In this document: piece after piece, positions 55,304 to 64,000 of the stretch | How positions within the stretch are numbered: the stretch's first letter is position 1 | Layout of the letters: each line of letters begins with the position of its first letter | Source of the DNA: Shewanella olleyana | Lineage (GTDB): Bacteria; Pseudomonadota; Gammaproteobacteria; Enterobacterales; Shewanellaceae | Assembly: GCF_023283825.1 (NCBI RefSeq) | Contig: NZ_JAKILD010000004.1 | Span: 124,001-188,000, forward strand | DNA: 64,000 nucleotides | Direction of reading: 5' to 3' | Position numbers and translations under genes: made by a program | Notes under the pieces: generated by a model | The model's input: only the letters and a program-made list of their open reading frames with translations | The model's database searches: none | Told to the model about the DNA's origin: nothing

Positions 55304-57009
55304 TGAGCTCTCCCATTATCAAATATATCAAGTTTGATTTTCACGCCACGCTTTTGTAATTGTTCATAAAACTCTGGTACTGTGCCAGTTGCCATATAAT
55401 CACCAACCACCTTGCCAGCCGAATCAAACCCAGTTTGTTGAAACTTAAATATTTCAGAAAGCTGCACGACACTACCTTCGAGACCTGTCACTTCACAAAT
55501 ACTCGTGACTCGTCTTGAACCATCAGAAAAGCGCGATTGCTGTACGATAATGTTCACTGCTGAAGTTATTTGCTCTCGAATTGCCAGTACAGGTAAATCC
55601 ATACCAGCCATCATGACCATGACTTCTAACCTTGAAATACAATCCCTTGGTGAATTTGAATGGGCTGTTGTTAGTGAGCCGTCATGACCTGTATTCATCG
55701 CTTGCAGCATATCTAGCGCCTCTCCACCACGACACTCACCAATAACGACTCTATCTGGTCTCATACGGAGACAGTTTTTAACTAAATCTCTGATTTCTAC
55801 AGCACCTTTTCCCTCTTGGTTAGGCGGGCGAGCTTCAAGAGAAACGAGATTGGGCTGGTACAACTGTAATTCCGCTGCATCTTCAACAGTGACAATTCTT
55901 TCGTTATCAGGAATAAAATTTGAGAGTACGTTGAGAAGTGTTGTTTTACCTGAACCAGTACCTCCAGAAATAACGATGTTTCTTTTTTGGTTCACAGCCA
56001 TTTCTAAAAATAGCGCCATTGCTTGATTCATAGAACCAAATTTGACTAAATCATTGCAGCTCAGTCGATTCTGCATAAATTTACGAATGGTGATACAAGG
56101 GCCTTTCAGGGCTAATGGCGGAATAACAGCATTAACCCGAGAACCATCTTTAAGCCTTGCATCGACCATAGGTGAACTTTCATCGATGCGTCGACCAATA
56201 GGCGTTACAATTCTTTCTATTGCGCCTAATACGGCTTGATCATCTGAAAAGGCGATATCAGATAAAAATAAGTTACCGGCTTTTTCATAGAAAATTTGAT
56301 CATGGCTGTTTACCATGATTTCAGTGACTTCAGGATCGGCAATTAAGCCTTCAAGTGGACCTAAGCCAATGGTTTCATCAAGTACCTCTTGAGTTAGGCC
56401 TTCAACATCCATTTCGACAGGGATATTCATGCTCGAGACAATTTGTTGAATAAGTTTTTGGCTCTGTACCCTCAAGACCTCATCGCTCATGTCATTCACA
56501 TTTACACGACGTAAATCCATTAACTTTAGAAGTTCACTGTGTACTTTTCGGCGCCACTCATTACGCACCTGAATATTTTTGAGCACTTCAGGCGACATGA
56601 CCGCTTTAGTATCTGGAGTAGATGAAGCCTCAACGACTTGCTCTGTCGTTTCAGGTAAATAAGACGAAGATTGCTCTAGTTGTGACGTTTCAATCACCGC
56701 AGCAGTTCTGATGGGATCAGAGCTTTGTACTCTTATGACATAATCACCTATTTGCACTTTATCGGTTAATGACAAAGGCCCGAATGTCGTCTCTTTGGTA
56801 TCATTCACTTTCAAACCGGTTCGGCTGTCGTTGTCAGTAACAAAAATACCTGCATCATCCTGATGCAAAGTCGCATGATGCTTAGAGACTTTGAATCCTC
56901 GCAATTGAATTAATTGCGCAGCATCTTTACCTACATGACATTCCGAATGTATACATTGAAACTCACCTACTTTTGTGCCTTTTGTAGTGCTTACCAATAC
57001 GTTAAACAT
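55300..57009 (-). CDS. tadA: FHA-domain fusion of the Tad secretion ATPase TadA/CpaF
   Basis: 569 residues, about 100 longer than ordinary CpaF at the N-terminus. That extension (about 20-95) is a forkhead-associated domain: HVGKD, RGFKVSKHHATL, DNDSRTGLKVND, LTDKVQIGDYVIRV. The rest is a CpaF/VirB11-type ATPase with Walker A GGTGSGKTT (about 349-357), Asp-box DRIVTVEDAAEL and Walker B region VVIGECRGGEALDML. It powers Flp pilus extrusion from the cytosolic face. The FHA domain would bind phosphothreonine, so pilus activity may be tied to a Ser/Thr kinase, although none is in the window. Confidence 0.93.
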   Translation of the reverse strand: MFNVLVSTTKGTKVGEFQCIHSECHVGKDAAQLIQLRGFKVSKHHATLHQDDAGIFVTDNDSRTGLKVNDTKETTFGPLSLTDKVQIGDYVIRVQSSDPIRTAAVIETSQLEQSSSYLPETTEQVVEASSTPDTKAVMSPEVLKNIQVRNEWRRKVHSELLKLMDLRRVNVNDMSDEVLRVQSQKLIQQIVSSMNIPVEMDVEGLTQEVLDETIGLGPLEGLIADPEVTEIMVNSHDQIFYEKAGNLFLSDIAFSDDQAVLGAIERIVTPIGRRIDESSPMVDARLKDGSRVNAVIPPLALKGPCITIRKFMQNRLSCNDLVKFGSMNQAMALFLEMAVNQKRNIVISGGTGSGKTTLLNVLSNFIPDNERIVTVEDAAELQLYQPNLVSLEARPPNQEGKGAVEIRDLVKNCLRMRPDRVVIGECRGGEALDMLQAMNTGHDGSLTTAHSNSPRDCISRLEVMVMMAGMDLPVLAIREQITSAVNIIVQQSRFSDGSRRVTSICEVTGLEGSVVQLSEIFKFQQTGFDSAGKVVGDYMATGTVPEFYEQLQKRGVKIKLDIFDNGRAQ

Positions 57010-57021
57010 CTTTAACTCCTT

Positions 57022-58329
57022 TTAATCTAAGATATAAAACGCTTCTAGTTTATTGGTTTCTTCAGCCATTTCTAACCCGCGAGCAAGTTGTGCATCGTGA
57101 CTACTTTCACCCGGATAAACCACTGTAGGAGTGACAAAAATAACCAGTTCACTTTTATCATCTTTAAAATCACGTGACTTAAAAAGCTCACCTAAAACGG
57201 GGATATCACCTAAGAAGGGAAACTTATGAACAACTTTAGACATTTGGCTATTAACTAACCCTGAGATAACGATAGTTTCATTATTTTTTACGTTAATAAC
57301 AGACTCTGTTCGCCTAGTAAGCATACCTGGTACGCCTTCATAACTGGTAGAAGGGTCAATAGAGCTAACCTCAGCCATAACACGACTTACTATATTCAGG
57401 TCCCCATCAACAACAGGCTCAATATCAAGTTTGATACCGTATTCTTTAAATTCAACATCAACTGCACCAAGTCCACTAATACTTTGAACGGGGAATTCAC
57501 CACCCGCTAAAAATGAAGCTGATTCACCACTACGCGTCGTTAAGTTTGGCTCAGCTAACATACGAGCATCACCCTTTTCAGCTAGCAATTGAATTTGTGA
57601 ACCAATACCTGTGACAATGCCGAAGTAACTCCAACCACGGCTATCTAATACACCAATACTACTTGTTACAGCATCGGCAATGGTATCTGTAAACTGACCA
57701 GGAGAGGCAACACTAAAAATAGGGTTTGAAGAAAATGCTTTTGCTGCACCATAAGCTGGACCAGCCATTGCTGTATCCCATTTAATACCAATGTTATTTA
57801 ACGTTGATTTATTAAATTCAACAATTTTGACTTGCATCCGAACCATTGGGGCCATGACTTTAGCAAATTTTAGGTATTTCACTAAAGAAACCACATTAGG
57901 ACCTGCATCTAAGATTTTTTCCAACTGATCTTGCTGAGCAATATCAGCCTCACCCTGTACTATGATAAGTCCATCATTTTCAGTGACGGTTAGAGATGGA
58001 AATGCACTGAGCATTTTCTTAACTGTTGCTGTTGTTTTTAAAGTATTATCACGGGTAACCGTGATGCTCATTTTTATGAGTTTCCCCGATTTTTGCCATA
58101 ATTGTAAATCCGTTTCGCCCGCAGACTCACCAATTAAAATTACGCCTTTATTGTCTACCACTTTGGCACTAACTACAGATCCATTACCGACAACAATTCT
58201 TTCAACATCTTCGGCTTTGTAAAGTTCTACAGCTCCCACATATAATTTAAGTGGCTTATTATTGTGAGCAAAGCCATTAACAGACATCAACAAAAATGCC
58301 GCGACAAGTATAGTTTTTATTATTTTCAT
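57022..58329 (-). CDS. rcpA: Tad outer-membrane secretin RcpA/CpaC
   Basis: 435 residues with signal peptide (cleavage near GFAH), an N-terminal pilus-secretin BON/N-domain region (VNGKGVILIGES-like) and the secretin domain (EFPVQSISGLGAVDVEFKEYGI; ETIVISGLVNSQ; PFLGDIPVLGELFKSRDF). It forms the outer-membrane pore for the Flp pilus. It overlaps the rcpC/cpaB gene by four bases. Confidence 0.92.
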   Translation of the reverse strand: MKIIKTILVAAFLLMSVNGFAHNNKPLKLYVGAVELYKAEDVERIVVGNGSVVSAKVVDNKGVILIGESAGETDLQLWQKSGKLIKMSITVTRDNTLKTTATVKKMLSAFPSLTVTENDGLIIVQGEADIAQQDQLEKILDAGPNVVSLVKYLKFAKVMAPMVRMQVKIVEFNKSTLNNIGIKWDTAMAGPAYGAAKAFSSNPIFSVASPGQFTDTIADAVTSSIGVLDSRGWSYFGIVTGIGSQIQLLAEKGDARMLAEPNLTTRSGESASFLAGGEFPVQSISGLGAVDVEFKEYGIKLDIEPVVDGDLNIVSRVMAEVSSIDPSTSYEGVPGMLTRRTESVINVKNNETIVISGLVNSQMSKVVHKFPFLGDIPVLGELFKSRDFKDDKSELVIFVTPTVVYPGESSHDAQLARGLEMAEETNKLEAFYILD

Positions 58330-59222
58330 AGTGTTGTATTATTCTTCAATTGACTTAACTGCTCTAACATTTCTTTAGGAAGTGGGTAAGATTGAGTACT
58401 TGTTTCTATTCCCCCGCCCCCAATTATCATCTCAACACTATTTTCAATTCGATCGTCGGTAATATCGAAAATTTGACCTTCATGTAGTGATATAAACTCC
58501 AGAGACTCTGACTCTTGTTGATGTCTCATAAAGGTAATAAACTTACCTTTATCGCGAGCAAGGGAGACACGTGCCGCATCTTCAACAGATAATGCTAGCG
58601 TGACAGTGTTGTAGGCATTTGGATTATCATAAATTGTGTCAACCAACTCAGCATTGACCTCAATACTCCTTCTACCAGTTGCCAATACAGTGACGTCTTC
58701 AAGTAACAGCTGTAATTTTTGTCTAGTTTCAGAGCCACTTTCTTCGTTATATGCAAGCATCAAATCAATATGGTCTGCAGGAACAAGCATCCCTGCAGTT
58801 GAGTTAATTTCATCAATATTGATGGTAATTGCACGCTGGCCTTCTTGTAATAAATCTGAAAATTGCTGAGCTTTCATTCCTGGTAGATATGAACCTATTA
58901 AAGGTCTCCCAGGGGCAATAGGCGCGAGTAACATTTGGCCTACTACCTCATTAAACTGCGAAGGATGAATAGCGTCTAACGGAAGCGTATCGGCTTTAAT
59001 TCGTCTTACAGACATGTTTTGCTCAGAAATAATATCGCCTTTTCTTAACTCTTGAGTCGATACAACTACATCAGCCATTACAATATTGTCTTTGGATAAT
59101 TCAGCCCTTATTTGCTCTTCTTTAGTTATAAAATAATTTTTTGTTGCCCAGGCAGAGATACCACCAAGTACGAGTGCGATAACCAATAAAACCCAGTTAA
59201 AGTCGAAAGATTTAAGTTGCAT
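58326..59222 (-). CDS. rcpC: Tad periplasmic protein RcpC/CpaB
   Basis: 298 residues with an N-terminal anchor (about 10-27) and the SAF/CpaB domain (ADVVVSTQELRKGDIISEQNMSVRRI). The RcpC C-terminal domain follows (GQRAITINIDEINSTAGMLVPADHIDLML). It is a periplasmic factor of the pilus machine, overlapping the secretin gene by four bases. Confidence 0.9.
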   Translation of the reverse strand: MQLKSFDFNWVLLVIALVLGGISAWATKNYFITKEEQIRAELSKDNIVMADVVVSTQELRKGDIISEQNMSVRRIKADTLPLDAIHPSQFNEVVGQMLLAPIAPGRPLIGSYLPGMKAQQFSDLLQEGQRAITINIDEINSTAGMLVPADHIDLMLAYNEESGSETRQKLQLLLEDVTVLATGRRSIEVNAELVDTIYDNPNAYNTVTLALSVEDAARVSLARDKGKFITFMRHQQESESLEFISLHEGQIFDITDDRIENSVEMIIGGGGIETSTQSYPLPKEMLEQLSQLKNNTTL

Positions 59223-59236
59223 TTTTTTGCCTAAAT

Positions 59237-59440
59237 TTAAATGGGTAATACTGAAAGAGATTTGCTATATGCAAAAGCGGCATACCATTCTTGCAATGCC
59301 TCAGAACAAATCTCCATGATATTTTTATCGTTGCTAATTGGGGTCAACAACGCAGCAACAAGTGCACCGCATACAATTATGTATTCGATACTTGCTTGCC
59401 CATGTTGTTGTTTAATTTTTTGGTGGTGAGAAAAAACCAT
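59237..59440 (-). CDS. Small pilin-like protein of the Tad operon
   Basis: 67 residues. HGQASIEYIIVCGALVAALL is a Flp/TadE-like prepilin signal: glycine, Glu at about +5 and a hydrophobic helix. A short soluble tail follows. It is probably a minor pilin processed by the prepilin peptidase. It sits between the rcpC gene (14 bp) and an uncharacterised gene (2 bp). Confidence 0.75.
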   Translation of the reverse strand: MVFSHHQKIKQQHGQASIEYIIVCGALVAALLTPISNDKNIMEICSEALQEWYAAFAYSKSLSVLPI

Positions 59441-59442
59441 TT

Positions 59443-60114
59443 TTAACGTCCTTCCTTGACTTGGTTAGCGACTATATAAACTTTAGATTTTTTAGTGTTG
59501 AAACTAATATCAACAATATCGGTGCCCTTACTCATTTGAAGCACTGCTTTGCCTACTTGAGGAGATAACTTAGCTGTACTTTCGGCCCAACCTCGACGTT
59601 GATAATAGCGGCGATAAAAGTGATAACTTGCAGACAGGCTTTGGCCACTTTGAATAACCAAGGTATGCCCCCGCTTATATATATCTTTAGATTGAATATC
59701 GGATAGGATGATAGATTTGTTTGGCGTTGGAAATTTGCCTTTGTTAACTCTGGCTTTATCTTCGTCAATATTTTGAGTTATACCGACATAAGCAGTAACG
59801 CCATCATATTCTCGATGTATACGAGCAGTTAATAAAAAAGATGATTGCAAACTATTAATGACATAGTCGCCATTAAACATTTGAGCATCAAATTTATCAC
59901 TGTTATTTTGCCATTGTTTTGTGAAAAAGTTAGCCATCATCATCTGGCTTGTCTTATCTTTAACAGCCCATGTTCGCATCGGAAAACCGTGCATTGTCAT
60001 ATCATCAGCAACGATTTCAACTAATGCAGAATCAGGAAATTGAATATCAGGCCAATTATCCGCATAGGTAAACATTGGCCAAAATAATAAAATTAAACAG
60101 ATTATTTTATTCAT
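59443..60114 (-). CDS. Periplasmic protein of the Tad operon, function unknown
   Basis: 223 residues with signal peptide (cleavage near TYAD, residue 18). The mature protein is alpha/beta and lacks cysteines and known motifs; notable is the basic stretch YHFYRRYYQRRGW. It lies between two pilin-like genes with 2- and 3-base gaps, so it must be part of the operon. It could be a chaperone or minor-pilin accessory. I do not recognise a family. Confidence 0.75.
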   Translation of the reverse strand: MNKIICLILLFWPMFTYADNWPDIQFPDSALVEIVADDMTMHGFPMRTWAVKDKTSQMMMANFFTKQWQNNSDKFDAQMFNGDYVINSLQSSFLLTARIHREYDGVTAYVGITQNIDEDKARVNKGKFPTPNKSIILSDIQSKDIYKRGHTLVIQSGQSLSASYHFYRRYYQRRGWAESTAKLSPQVGKAVLQMSKGTDIVDISFNTKKSKVYIVANQVKEGR

Positions 60115-60117
60115 CAG

Positions 60118-60987
60118 TTACCCACCACAATTTTCTGTACCGTAAGTACATAAACGGTTATCAGGCAATACATTTGGGTCAACATGTCCAAGCTTTAAGG
60201 AATTAGAGTTAAGCTCCTTTGCAAAGGGTACTAAGCTTACAAAATCTTGTGCGGTGCGAATAATGCTGTTATCCATAAAGTTAGTTAGCACTAACCTTTC
60301 AACTCTATTTTTCATATGAGATGCGCCAGCCGCATTCCATCCTGATGCGAGCAATGCACTGTTATGACTGAATTCCAACTCAAGTTCATCAAACGGTTTT
60401 ATGTAATGATTTTCTAGTTTAGTGGTTACCTTGGCTTGATAGAATTGATTTCGCTCTAATGAAAAATCGGTAACAGAAAGTAAGCCAACAGCATTACCCA
60501 CTAGACCTGCTAATGTCCCCGGCACCTCATCACCTGTCACGTCACGTGAGAAACGGTCAAATTCTTCATTATTCTCAGGTGTTTCTTGAGTGGAGGCGAC
60601 TAATGTTTTTTTAGCGTTATTCACTCCGATTTGATGCTTCAATAATGGGTGTACTTTATCTTCCCAATCCCAATTATCATCAATTTCACTGTTAAGCTGC
60701 TGGCCATTCTTTTGATAAAAACGCCAAGGTAGCTGCTTAGCCAACTCTGACTCAGTTTGTTTTGCTAAATACACTCCACCGCTTGATGGCAATCGACTAG
60801 GATCACTTTCTTTCCACACAGTCCTCTCCCAAGCGGTATAGTGCGAGGCTTCTTGCACTCTATGCTGCACACCTGTCATTTTCGATAGAAATGGAAATAG
60901 CAACATAATTGGCACGATAACAAAAGAAAAACCAATAACACTTTCAACTAGGGCTTGCCCTTTATTTTTTGATATTTTTTTCATCAC
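60118..60987 (-). CDS. TadE/TadG-like minor pseudopilin
   Basis: 289 residues. NKGQALVESVIGFSFVIVPI is a class III prepilin signal with Glu at +5 after glycine. A large soluble domain follows, ending in two cysteines (NRLCTYGTENCGG). It overlaps the upstream TadG-like gene by four bases. It is predicted to be a minor pilin exposed in the periplasm. Confidence 0.78.
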   Translation of the reverse strand: MMKKISKNKGQALVESVIGFSFVIVPIMLLFPFLSKMTGVQHRVQEASHYTAWERTVWKESDPSRLPSSGGVYLAKQTESELAKQLPWRFYQKNGQQLNSEIDDNWDWEDKVHPLLKHQIGVNNAKKTLVASTQETPENNEEFDRFSRDVTGDEVPGTLAGLVGNAVGLLSVTDFSLERNQFYQAKVTTKLENHYIKPFDELELEFSHNSALLASGWNAAGASHMKNRVERLVLTNFMDNSIIRTAQDFVSLVPFAKELNSNSLKLGHVDPNVLPDNRLCTYGTENCGG

Positions 60988-62387
60988 AATGCCTCAGTTA
61001 ACAACAATACGACTGAACGTTCCGTGGTTGTTGATTCTGATAAGCGAGATTGCCAAAAAGGATTATAAAGATTGCCGTATTCATGCTGACTATCAGCTCT
61101 AGCCCAACCTGAATACTGTTCCATTAAATCTCTAGGACGTGAATAGTATGCTTGGGCAGTTGATAACGCAGTTAACCTATCACCGGATAGCTCTTCATCT
61201 ACAGCTGGGTTTAAGTTTGAGGATACTATCGGTACGCTAGAAGTAGTTCTAAGTTCATTCTGACTTTTAGATACTACAACTGCGATATTGTCTGTGTGAT
61301 TTTTTTGAAATGCGCTATTAGATAACCCATAAAATGACTGAACGCCGCTGTAAAAACCTCGTGTCTCTTCTTCATCATCTGCATAATTCGATGCACCAGA
61401 GTTTTTATCTCTACTGTCACCCCAGTAATTATCATTATTGAAGCTAGAAGAACTAGCTCTAGAATCAGAACGAGTAGAACCCCAACCAAGCTCGGTTTCT
61501 CTAAATCCTCTCCAGCGACACCCTGACCAACTACACTTAAACCTTGAAAGGTGGAAGCTGATCGTATCCATAGAGCTCCAGGTTTCAGCCCTCCCGGAAC
61601 CTCCTGATACCAATTCACTTCCACCTGCCTTTTGAGTTCTCCAGCGAATAGGGAAAAAACTTAAAGACCAAGGAAACCCAAGTTTATAAGAACGTTTAGT
61701 ACTGAAAGGGTCTCGTGATTCTAAAATAACGGCTTTAAAATCATTAAATTGAGTTTTATTACTTTCGTCGTCATTTCTAGAATGACTCTCCTGAAAAGTC
61801 ATCCATACGTCATGTACACTATTAATTAGCAACGGATTTTGCATTAAGTCCAAATCAGCATGATCATCATTAGCTGCCACAACTTCTTGCGCTGTTGCAA
61901 CAGAGCCAATTGCACCTGCATAATGTACCGCTTCTTGCGCAAGGTCTAGCGCGAGTAAAATCGCATTTTCTGCAAAAATTAACACTTCAAAAATAGGTTG
62001 TGCAACGGTGTTAATTCCGCCTACGACACTTTCGATACCTGATAAGACTTGCCCTAAGTAAGGGACCCAGCACAGCGCAGTACAAGCATTTTGGGCAAAC
62101 TTTTCCGTCATATTAAACCATGAAGACAAGCCAACCATTTGAGCGATTGCTACTTGGTTAGCCACAGATGCACGATTAGTATAAGCTTTGAAATTAAAAT
62201 CTCGGGCAGCAATTGTCGCAACACTATAGGCGGTATTGTCAGCGGTATGCTGTAACTTAGTTGATTCGACATTGAGCTTTGAAGTGTTATAACTATATAA
62301 CACTGTCATTGCAGCAAAAGACATAAGAATGAGAGAAAGAACTAAAGATTGCCCTCTCTGCTTTAGGGGCATAATTGTACTAAACAT
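60984..62387 (-). CDS. TadG-like large minor pilin
   Basis: 467 residues. It begins KQRGQSLVLSLILMSFAAMT, a TadE/TadG-type hydrophobic segment but with Leu where TadE and Flp have the +5 glutamate. A long soluble domain follows, with an aromatic/Arg-rich middle and cysteines in FKCSWSGCRW. TadG-type proteins are inner-membrane anchored and sometimes act as pilus-tip factors. It starts 33 bp after the second flp gene and has GAGG upstream. Confidence 0.78.
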   Translation of the reverse strand: MFSTIMPLKQRGQSLVLSLILMSFAAMTVLYSYNTSKLNVESTKLQHTADNTAYSVATIAARDFNFKAYTNRASVANQVAIAQMVGLSSWFNMTEKFAQNACTALCWVPYLGQVLSGIESVVGGINTVAQPIFEVLIFAENAILLALDLAQEAVHYAGAIGSVATAQEVVAANDDHADLDLMQNPLLINSVHDVWMTFQESHSRNDDESNKTQFNDFKAVILESRDPFSTKRSYKLGFPWSLSFFPIRWRTQKAGGSELVSGGSGRAETWSSMDTISFHLSRFKCSWSGCRWRGFRETELGWGSTRSDSRASSSSFNNDNYWGDSRDKNSGASNYADDEEETRGFYSGVQSFYGLSNSAFQKNHTDNIAVVVSKSQNELRTTSSVPIVSSNLNPAVDEELSGDRLTALSTAQAYYSRPRDLMEQYSGWARADSQHEYGNLYNPFWQSRLSESTTTERSVVLLLTEAL

Positions 62388-62420
62388 GTAACCTCGTCCG
62401 TGAGTTATTTTTATTAGATT

Positions 62421-62723
62421 TTAATCTACTGTACTGCCACCACCAGATCCGTTTCCTCCGCCCCCAGCAGCCCCATTTGCTCCTTCATTGTAATTACCTA
62501 AATTGTACTCTTTACTTGCAGTTTGAGTTGCACTAGCTGAAGATGCTTGAGCGGCGGCTATTTGAGTTTGCGAATCTTGCCCTGACATTTCTGCCGCTAG
62601 GCCGGCCATTTGATTTCGAATTGTTTGGCCAAAAAAGCTATAAACACCAATCGCAGAAACTGCAATGAGCGCGACAATAATAATATATTCAGTCATACCT
62701 TGGCCGCGTGAGTATTTTTTCAT
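62421..62723 (-). CDS. flp: Flp-type pilin with glycine-rich tail
   Basis: 100 residues. The prepilin site GQG|MTEYIIIV is followed by the hydrophobic Flp helix (ALIAVSAIGVYSFFGQTIRN), nearly identical to the other pilin. The C-terminal tail (ANGAAGGGGNGSGGG) is unusually glycine-rich. It is separated from the first flp gene by a terminator, so it is probably expressed less. Confidence 0.88.
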   Translation of the reverse strand: MKKYSRGQGMTEYIIIVALIAVSAIGVYSFFGQTIRNQMAGLAAEMSGQDSQTQIAAAQASSASATQTASKEYNLGNYNEGANGAAGGGGNGSGGGSTVD

Positions 62724-62756
62724 ATCAAACTCCTTTTGATAAATAACAAAATATAA

Positions 62757-62785
62757 AAAACGCAGTCTAGCTCAGACTGCGTTTT
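62757..62785 (-). terminator. Terminator/attenuator between the two flp genes
   Basis: A 12-bp perfect stem (62757-62768/62774-62785) with a 5-nt loop, then T6 on minus. It sits 8 bp after the first pilin stop. Partial read-through would let the major pilin exceed the machinery genes. Confidence 0.88.
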
Positions 62786-62792
62786 GAATAAT

Positions 62793-63065
62793 TTAGTTTC
62801 CTGAAGCACTTTTATTGGCAGCTTCATTGTAGTTACCTAGATTATAATCGTCAGCAGCAACTGAAGTTGCTTCTCCAGCTGAAGCTTGAGCCGCTGTAAT
62901 TTGCGCCTGAGAATCTTGACCAGACATTTCAGATGACAAACCGGCAACTTGGTTACGAATTGTTTGACCAAAAAAGCTGTATACACCAATTGCAGAAACT
63001 GCAATGAGCGCGACAATAATAATATATTCAGTCATACCCTGACCTTTTTGTTTTACCTTAAACAT
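62793..63065 (-). CDS. flp: Flp-type major pilin
   Basis: 90 residues with the class III prepilin peptidase site (GQG|MTEY, Glu at +3 of mature) and the hydrophobic helix IIIVALIAVSAIGVYSFFGQ. This is the first gene of the Tad operon, with a strong GGAGG ribosome site. It should polymerise into the pilus fibre after cleavage; no prepilin peptidase gene is in the window. Confidence 0.9.
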   Translation of the reverse strand: MFKVKQKGQGMTEYIIIVALIAVSAIGVYSFFGQTIRNQVAGLSSEMSGQDSQAQITAAQASAGEATSVAADDYNLGNYNEAANKSASGN

Positions 63066-63310
63066 TAAAAACCTCCATTTAATAAATAATCATATTTCAA
63101 ACTGGCATATGATTTCACACCGAGAAATAAAAACAATTATCATTTAGGATGTATTTACAAATTAATACATTCTTTATAGCTATGTTGTTCCACATAAAAT
63201 CTATTAAAACTTTACAGTGATACTTTTATCCTTTTTTAGGCTAGTTTATTGATTGATAATTATGTTTAAATGCCCTCTCAGTTAACCTCAATGCTTTGTA
63301 AGGACACAAA
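63066..63310. promoter_or_regulatory. Divergent promoter region, Tad operon and lipoprotein
   Basis: 245 bp of AT-rich sequence between two divergent starts. No operator motif or firm -35/-10 pair could be assigned. Confidence 0.4.
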
Positions 63311-64000
63311 ATGCATTCAAAAAGTTTTATTTCTGTTTTAGTTACTGCTTCATTATTATTGGGCTGTGGCTCATCAGATTCTGATAGCCCTGAACCCATT
63401 ACACCTGAAGTAACGCCACCAGACACTTCAACCCCACCTGATACTACAACTCCTCCTGATACTACAACTCCTCCAGTAGTAACTGAATATGATCATCAAG
63501 TTACTGGTTTAGCGGTATTTCAGGGGGCATTGGCTGGCGCTAATATCTGTGTAGATTTAAATTTGAATCTAGCATGTGATAGTAATGATCCAGCCACCAC
63601 AACGGATGTAGATGGCAATTACCAGATCGATTGGACAAGTGAAACGGAAACCCCTGAATATTACCTACTAGCTGATTGGAATGCCGTTCCAAATAGCAGT
63701 AACCCTGCACAAGCGATTAAACTTAATTTTAAGAATGCTATAGAAGTACAAAATATCAATCGTGTTATTTCTCCAGAGGGTCAAGGTCAATTAATTGCTC
63801 TGCCTCAACACAACGGTGCCATTAATTCATTAACAAATATCCAATTCTCTAGAATGCTTGAAATGAAAGAATTAGGCTTAGCTGAAAACAAAATCACTTC
63901 CCTTATGAGTGAGCTAAGTGTTTTACTAGCTGCGGTATATAAACAAAATGCATTAAACCCATATCAAGTGACGGCAGCTAATTCTCTTTCTGATGATTTT
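63311..64000 (+). CDS. Lipoprotein with Pro/Thr repeat linker, 3' end outside window
   Basis: ATG at 63311 with AAGGA six bases upstream opens a frame that is still open at the right edge (230 codons seen). The signal peptide ends in a lipobox (LLLGC, C19), then an Asp/Ser/Pro stretch with TTTPPDTTTPP repeats. A carboxypeptidase-regulatory-like beta module follows (GALAGANICVDLNLNLACDS; TTDVDGNYQIDW). Such modules are common in large surface lipoproteins of this group. It faces away from the Tad operon, and a link to pilus-mediated adhesion is only a guess. Confidence 0.8.
   Translation, partial: MHSKSFISVLVTASLLLGCGSSDSDSPEPITPEVTPPDTSTPPDTTTPPDTTTPPVVTEYDHQVTGLAVFQGALAGANICVDLNLNLACDSNDPATTTDVDGNYQIDWTSETETPEYYLLADWNAVPNSSNPAQAIKLNFKNAIEVQNINRVISPEGQGQLIALPQHNGAINSLTNIQFSRMLEMKELGLAENKITSLMSELSVLLAAVYKQNALNPYQVTAANSLSDDF

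Noticed and set aside
63241..63426. 61-codon minus-strand frame at the right end
   Set aside because: It is antisense to the clear lipoprotein start at 63311 and has no ribosome site.

Overview
The window looks like a chromosome segment of a Shewanella-type marine gammaproteobacterium. This rests on a decaheme OmcA/MtrC-family cytochrome, a bacterial voltage-gated sodium channel, DbpA and RhlE helicases, a PiuA/PiuC iron-uptake pair and a Tad pilus locus. Base composition is moderately AT-rich. No rRNA, tRNA or CRISPR array was seen.

Layout. 1-14.4 kb is mostly housekeeping: the 3' end of an rhlE-type helicase, a coiled-coil membrane protein, a lone decaheme cytochrome lipoprotein, dbpA, a pirin, the YadGH-type ABC exporter, hpt, ubiX, mpl, the AzlCD amino-acid exporter and a NaChBac-type channel. 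15.2-24 kb is an acyl-CoA degradation locus: a class I CoA-transferase, a FadB-like protein, a FadA-like thiolase, a 2-enoate/2,4-dienoyl-CoA reductase-like flavoenzyme and an AraC regulator. A MITE-like element lies in its middle. 24.4-27.5 kb holds two secreted choloylglycine/penicillin V acylase-family hydrolases behind a small outer-membrane protein. 28-31.8 kb is an iron module (TonB receptor, PKHD hydroxylase, Fur-like palindrome) beside a MarR gene. 31.8-39.5 kb carries a VOC protein, PhoX, a second RhlE-like helicase, a GNAT, a DUF4287/DUF5655-like protein, rluF and an esterase.

39.6-47.8 kb is the least explained stretch. On the minus strand it has about eleven short genes that fall into repeated families: secreted two-cysteine proteins, and small membrane proteins with a beta-rich cytosolic-looking part. 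At least two copies are broken, one by a frameshift and one by an in-frame stop plus a shifted 3' end. Upstream in the same orientation are a roughly 1,390-residue calcium-repeat/IPT lipoprotein and then a long Tad/Flp pilus operon (52.0-63.1 kb). That operon has two Flp pilins, several TadE/TadG-like minor pilins, RcpC/CpaB, RcpA, an FHA-TadA fusion, TadB, TadC, TadD and TadE, but no recognisable TadZ or TadV. A divergent lipoprotein gene runs off the right edge.

A recurring feature is short tandem repeats (periods 10, 14, 18, 19 and 22 bp). Three of the arrays include the stop codon of the adjacent minus-strand gene.
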